Part shown: piece by piece, positions 63,845 through 64,000 of the stretch
Layout: the number at the start of each line of letters is the position of its first letter
Numbering within the stretch: position 1 is the stretch's first letter
DNA from: Undaria pinnatifida
Lineage: Eukaryota > Sar > Phaeophyceae > Laminariales > Alariaceae
Direction of reading: 5' to 3'
DNA length: 64,000 bases
Assembly: GCA_012845835.1 (NCBI GenBank)
Contig: JABAKD010000030.1
Span: 558,001-622,000, forward strand
Program-made: the position numbers and the translations under genes
Notes under the pieces: generated by a model
What the model saw: only the letters and a program-made list of their open reading frames with translations
Databases searched by the model: none
What the model was told of the DNA's origin: nothing

Positions 63845-64000
63845 AGAAACGTTGGGAGGGCTATCGTAGAATGACTCAGACGTCAGTGCTTGGGTGAAAA
63901 GCTATAGATTTCCTCAAAGGAAGAGGAGTATCCGAAAAGGTAGGCGCCATATATGTGTAGACTATACCCCTACGTATGGTACCATGCGTCTGAGCTGGCT

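Overview
This is a gene-poor, repeat-rich eukaryotic nuclear window. The evidence is a long spliced gene with GT-AG introns of 0.5-2 kb, poly(A)-tailed retroposons, miniature inverted-repeat elements, and remnants of a non-LTR retrotransposon and a Fanzor-like protein. Organism assignment is inference only: a secreted sulfotransferase family together with intron-rich, repeat-rich DNA would fit a large stramenopile alga such as a brown alga, but nothing here proves it.

Layout. 0.5-1.6 kb holds a decayed sulfotransferase copy on the + strand. 3.9-11.4 kb is a huge degenerate array whose ~10-11 bp monomer is centred on CCATGG; it switches strand several times and carries two kinds of longer embedded module. 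12.5-13.0 kb holds a Fanzor/TnpB-like zinc-ribbon pseudogene. 15.69-16.74 kb holds the intact paralogue of the sulfotransferase on the - strand. 17-42 kb is a graveyard of dispersed repeats: a foldback element with a nested SINE-like insertion, two MITE families, a tRNA-derived SINE, a 9-bp minisatellite element, a LINE reverse-transcriptase fragment and several local tandem repeats.

42.6-61.2 kb (- strand) is the main result. It is a DNA ligase IV (LIG4) gene for which 14 consecutive exons can be placed. Every splice phase agrees, giving 679 continuous codons from just before the adenylation-site lysine through the OB fold, first BRCT domain and XRCC4-binding linker. The N-terminal DNA-binding domain and most or all of the second BRCT domain were not found. 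The introns are full of the same repeat families seen outside the gene, plus a ~73-unit pentanucleotide array and one GC-AG intron.

Only two protein genes look functional: the sulfotransferase (probably secretory-pathway carbohydrate sulfation) and LIG4 (nuclear non-homologous end joining). They are unrelated in function. The remaining DNA is repeats or unassigned sequence.
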